Source of the DNA: Deltaproteobacteria bacterium CG11_big_fil_rev_8_21_14_0_20_42_23 | GTDB lineage: Bacteria > UBA10199 > 2-02-FULL-44-16 | Direction of reading: 5' to 3' | Assembly (NCBI GenBank): GCA_002796345.1 | Contig: PCXC01000042.1 | Span: 1 to 34,029, forward strand | DNA: 34,029 nucleotides | In this document: piece by piece, positions 31,543-34,029 of the stretch | Layout: each line of letters opens with the position of its first letter | How positions within the stretch are numbered: the stretch's first letter is position 1 | Made by a program: the position numbers and the translations under genes | Notes under the pieces: model-generated | The model's input: only the letters and a program-made list of their open reading frames with translations | What the model was told of the DNA's origin: nothing | The model's database searches: none

Positions 31543-32553
31543 GTGGGAATAGGTGGCATCCCAACTGCGCCAGCTGCTCATCATCCGCTTGTGCTTCCGC
31601 GCCCGCTTGGCCCCACGATGATGTATGCGCTCCACCTTGCTAAGGCAAAAACTCCTTTGGCAATCGAAACGTCTTTTCGTTCTTTGTGTGCTTTACTTGG
31701 AAGATCCAATCGTTTTCATTTCCCTCCTCATCTTTCTTCTTTTCAAGCAAGAGATATCCAAGAAGTGCAGACAGAACTTTTGGATGGCGTGGCATCTGCT
31801 GTTGAAGGCGCTTTGGAAAGCCGTGTTTTCCAAGATCCAAGAGAACATGGTGAAGCCTCAAGTATGATTGTGAGAGCTGGCGCAGAGTTGATGCTTACAA
31901 TTCCTGCTGTTCTAAAAAGACAAAATCGCGAAGTGCCTTTTGATGGTGAGGTCATACCTCTTGTTGATTTGGTTACCTATGATTTGCTTTCTGTTGAAAC
32001 AGCCCTCCGCTTTGTAAGTGGCTTGCAGTCTGAGCTTCCCGTGTATCTACGAGAACTTCACAGAAGAATTGACCTGGAAGGTTATGGCAGTTTTGATTTG
32101 AACAGATTCCGAGGAAGTGTTCCCAGGCCAGGAAAAGTGAAAGCATGGCTTGCAGAAAATCCCGTTGAAAAAGGAATGAAACTATATCACGGCGATTACC
32201 AGGCGGATCGTTTGAAGACTGCTCGCCCGGCTCGTCATGCTTTTGCTTTTTCGGCTCTTACCTTCCTTTCGTTTGCTTTTGGATATACACAGACTGATTT
32301 TATGCAAGCTTTGCAATTGCAGTTTTCTATGAGTCTTGCTGCATATGCTGGTGTGTCATGGCTAGACGCGAAAAGATGGAGAGAGAATGCTAAAACATCA
32401 ACAGATCTGTCTGCGATGCTGTATGTCTTGCCACAAGTGCAAACCTTATGGGGAAAGCTTTCAGACATTCATCGAGTTTTAACAGATATGAAGGAAGCTG
32501 CAGATTTAGAAGCAGCATTAGAAGCTGGAACTGTTTCAGTAGCCATCCACTAA
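31543..32553 (+). CDS. Hypothetical membrane protein, tandem paralog B
   Basis: A 336-residue protein from the GTG at 31543, which has AGGAG (31529-31533) 9 nt upstream and follows the stop of paralog A; an ATG at 31522 is the alternative and has no ribosome site. It shares with paralog A the AGAEL...PFDGEVIPL block, a following ELHRRIDLEGYGSFDLN (A: ALRRRIGLETHWKFRWG), and two membrane helices near the C-terminus (FAFSALTFLSFAFGY; LQFSMSLAAYAGVSWL). Unlike A it has an extra segment before the helices. Probably arose by tandem duplication. Function unknown. It is convergent with the lipoprotein gene, 2 bp apart. Confidence 0.7.
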   Translation: MGIGGIPTAPAAHHPLVLPRPLGPTMMYALHLAKAKTPLAIETSFRSLCALLGRSNRFHFPPHLSSFQARDIQEVQTELLDGVASAVEGALESRVFQDPREHGEASSMIVRAGAELMLTIPAVLKRQNREVPFDGEVIPLVDLVTYDLLSVETALRFVSGLQSELPVYLRELHRRIDLEGYGSFDLNRFRGSVPRPGKVKAWLAENPVEKGMKLYHGDYQADRLKTARPARHAFAFSALTFLSFAFGYTQTDFMQALQLQFSMSLAAYAGVSWLDAKRWRENAKTSTDLSAMLYVLPQVQTLWGKLSDIHRVLTDMKEAADLEAALEAGTVSVAIH

Positions 32554-32555
32554 AA

Positions 32556-33602
32556 TTACAACACATCACTCACACGAATGTTGGTATCGTTGGGAAGTGA
32601 GCGGGCGAAGATGAAGCTGGCTCTGCCGTCAGAGTAGGTCCAAATTTCTGGAAGAATCAAAATTTGCAAAGGGGAGAGAGTTGGGAAAGTGGCGTCAGTA
32701 AAGCCGATGCCGTCTGGAAGGTTTTCGGCTTCATTTTCAAGTGCACTTGAAACCAAACCCCATTGAAAAGCATTTGGTGAACGAAATCCAAACGCATTTC
32801 CGGTGCTGTCACTTAAATCTCCATTAAATATTTGCGCAGCTGTTAACACAGCTTGATCGTAAGCCGTGTGAAAACTGCTTGAAAGAAAATTTCGGTCTTG
32901 CGCATTTGTGTACACCGCATGCGAACTGTCATCAGTGTTGACGGGAGAAAACTGATTTGGCGCTTCAATCACAGCATTATAATACGAGACTGGTGCGTTG
33001 GCTTCAAAGTCAACTTGATCTGCACCAAATAAACCTGCGTTTCCATCTTCTAAAATTAAATCAATTCTGTTTTTAACCACACTCGCCAAAGCTTGTGCTG
33101 TTGTGCTTTGGCTGGCAAGCGTTACAAAACCAGATTCCGTTTCAGCTTCATCTGCAATTTGAGTTGCAGCTTCTGCCACTAAAATTTGAATGAGTCGTTG
33201 CGGTGGAATAGTGACTTCATAAACTGAATCAAGCTCAGTGCCATTTTCTGTGCAACGAATTTCAGCAACGCCTTCTGCTGTTGGAGTTAACTTTGCACCA
33301 GCGCCTTTAGCTATGCTGGAAAAATTGTCTCTGGCTGCAATGGTGATTATATCAGGATTTGCGGTGCAGCTCACTTCTATCTCATCGGCAAAACTTAACT
33401 CGTTTCCGCTTGCATCGATGAGTAAAAGTTCTTCCCGCCCGGGCGCTACTCCGCCAAGGGCAAGCGAAAGCTTTAAAGTGGGATCGCTCACGCGGCTAGG
33501 CGAGCTTGAACCGCGATCAAAAAGATCGAAGGGATTGTAGGTGAGGTAACCGCACGCCGGAAGGGAAAAAAAGAGAAGGGTGAGAAGGAAAATTCGTTTC
33601 AC
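32556..33602 (-). CDS. Lipoprotein with Ig-like and SleB-like cell-wall hydrolase regions
   Basis: A 348-residue lipoprotein with a GTG start. The signal and lipobox LPAC (acylated Cys17) are clear. Residues 40-130 look like a bacterial Ig-like beta domain with two Cys (EVSCTANPD and AEIRCTENG). The rest, from about 138, resembles the SleB/hydrolase-2 fold: VAEAATQ with a possible catalytic Glu, ALASVVKNRIDLI, then YYNAVIEAPNQFSPVN, compare AVxxVxLNRV...VxxQFSPV. It may cut peptidoglycan at the outer membrane, but the match is partial and the call is tentative. The promoter has its -10 box 9 nt before the GTG. Confidence 0.7.
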   Translation of the reverse strand: MKRIFLLTLLFFSLPACGYLTYNPFDLFDRGSSSPSRVSDPTLKLSLALGGVAPGREELLLIDASGNELSFADEIEVSCTANPDIITIAARDNFSSIAKGAGAKLTPTAEGVAEIRCTENGTELDSVYEVTIPPQRLIQILVAEAATQIADEAETESGFVTLASQSTTAQALASVVKNRIDLILEDGNAGLFGADQVDFEANAPVSYYNAVIEAPNQFSPVNTDDSSHAVYTNAQDRNFLSSSFHTAYDQAVLTAAQIFNGDLSDSTGNAFGFRSPNAFQWGLVSSALENEAENLPDGIGFTDATFPTLSPLQILILPEIWTYSDGRASFIFARSLPNDTNIRVSDVL

Positions 33603-33611
33603 GAGAGCCTA

Positions 33612-33640
33612 GCTATAAAGCACTTGTGTGAAGATGTCGA
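33612..33640 (-). promoter_or_regulatory. Promoter of the lipoprotein gene
   Basis: On the minus strand TCGACA (complement of 33635-33640), a 17-bp spacer, TATAGC (complement of 33612-33617), and 9 nt to the GTG. A shifted -10, TAGCTA, would leave 7 nt. No Shine-Dalgarno site. Confidence 0.45.
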
Positions 33641-33731
33641 ACACTTTAGAAGCGCTTGCATTCTGCCCATGGCTGCACTAGGGGAATTACGCTTTGGCGC
33701 GACAGATCACTTTCAACATGGATTACAGACG

Positions 33732-34029
33732 ATGGCAAAACATGAAAAAATAGCAGGTATTCGTGGCATGAATGACATGTTCCCGGAAGAGTGTCTTTAC
33801 TGGGCGCAACTAGAAGAGACCGCGAGACGGCTTTTTGCCAGCTATGCTTACGGCGAAATTCGCACGCCCATTGTGGAACCAGCAAAACTGTTTAAGCGCG
33901 GCGTTGGTGAAGGCAGCGAAGTGGTGATGAAAGAAATGTACGAATTCACCGATCGCAGTGGAAATGAGTTATGTCTTCGCCCAGAAGGAACAGCATCTGT
34001 TGTTCGCGCTTATGTGAATGCAGCAGTGC
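33732..34029 (+). CDS. hisS: Histidyl-tRNA synthetase, 5' part
   Basis: The first 99 codons of a class II aminoacyl-tRNA synthetase that charges tRNA(His); the gene runs off the window. The ATG at 33732 gives the family's usual start (MAKHEKIAGIRGMNDMFPEE). Motif 1 surroundings (RTPIVEPAKLFKRGVGE) and the start of motif 2 (LCLRPEGTASVVRAY) are present. It is divergent from the lipoprotein gene. No clear ribosome site is seen before the ATG. Confidence 0.93.
   Translation, partial: MAKHEKIAGIRGMNDMFPEECLYWAQLEETARRLFASYAYGEIRTPIVEPAKLFKRGVGEGSEVVMKEMYEFTDRSGNELCLRPEGTASVVRAYVNAAV

Overview
The window looks like chromosomal DNA of a Gram-negative bacterium: Pal and CpoB/YbgF envelope genes, two lipoproteins, a prepilin peptidase, and moderate-to-low GC judged by eye. 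The gene mix (gatCAB, tsaD next to rsmA, a PHA-regulator-type DNA-binding protein, a PilZ protein, a Fis-type regulator, TPR proteins) together with dispersed TGTCAT...ATGACA repeats fits a deltaproteobacterium-like, probably uncultured lineage. That placement is inference; nothing in the window fixes the taxon.

Layout. 1-3423 (minus): pal, then cpoB-tsaD-rsmA almost without gaps, with a terminator/attenuator between pal and cpoB. 3568-4294 (plus): a degenerate receiver-like protein overlapping a PilZ protein. 4218-5800 (minus): four overlapping genes, namely a 40-residue membrane peptide, a small basic protein, a PhaR-type regulator and a secreted Cys-His-Asp protein. 5919-8372 (minus): a secreted nucleotide-pyrophosphatase-type phosphoesterase and a membrane protein. 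8497-11074 (plus): an orphan Fis-type regulator, thiD and an AAA/DUF4143 ATPase. 11232-12620 (minus): a beta-CASP RNA-processing nuclease. 12764-14446 (plus): a short uvrC. 15086-18429 and 23433-26506: two copies of a roughly 1000-residue alpha/beta-hydrolase protein flanking gatC-gatA-gatB-mtnA. 26511-28688 (minus): an XRE-type regulator, prepilin peptidase and a TPR protein. 29088-32553 (plus): a second TPR protein and two tandem paralogous membrane proteins. 32556-33602 (minus): a lipoprotein with a SleB-like region. 33732 to the end: 5' part of hisS.

The most unusual part is the giant-hydrolase pair. The two genes are clearly homologous over their C-terminal halves and each is preceded by a matching leader: a TTGACA promoter, a 29-36 codon leader ORF, a GGGG/CCCC hairpin and a C-rich tract. 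In each locus a further small ORF ends on the ATGA that starts the large gene. Copy 1 carries an in-frame TAA just before the segment with the expected catalytic histidine; the same frame then continues for 62 codons that match copy 2.

A second pattern is that several first genes of transcripts have a promoter with a TAGCNN-type -10 box only 6-12 nt upstream of the start codon, implying leaderless or nearly leaderless mRNAs. Genes inside operons, and a few others, have ordinary Shine-Dalgarno sites. No tRNA, rRNA, CRISPR array or insertion sequence was recognised.
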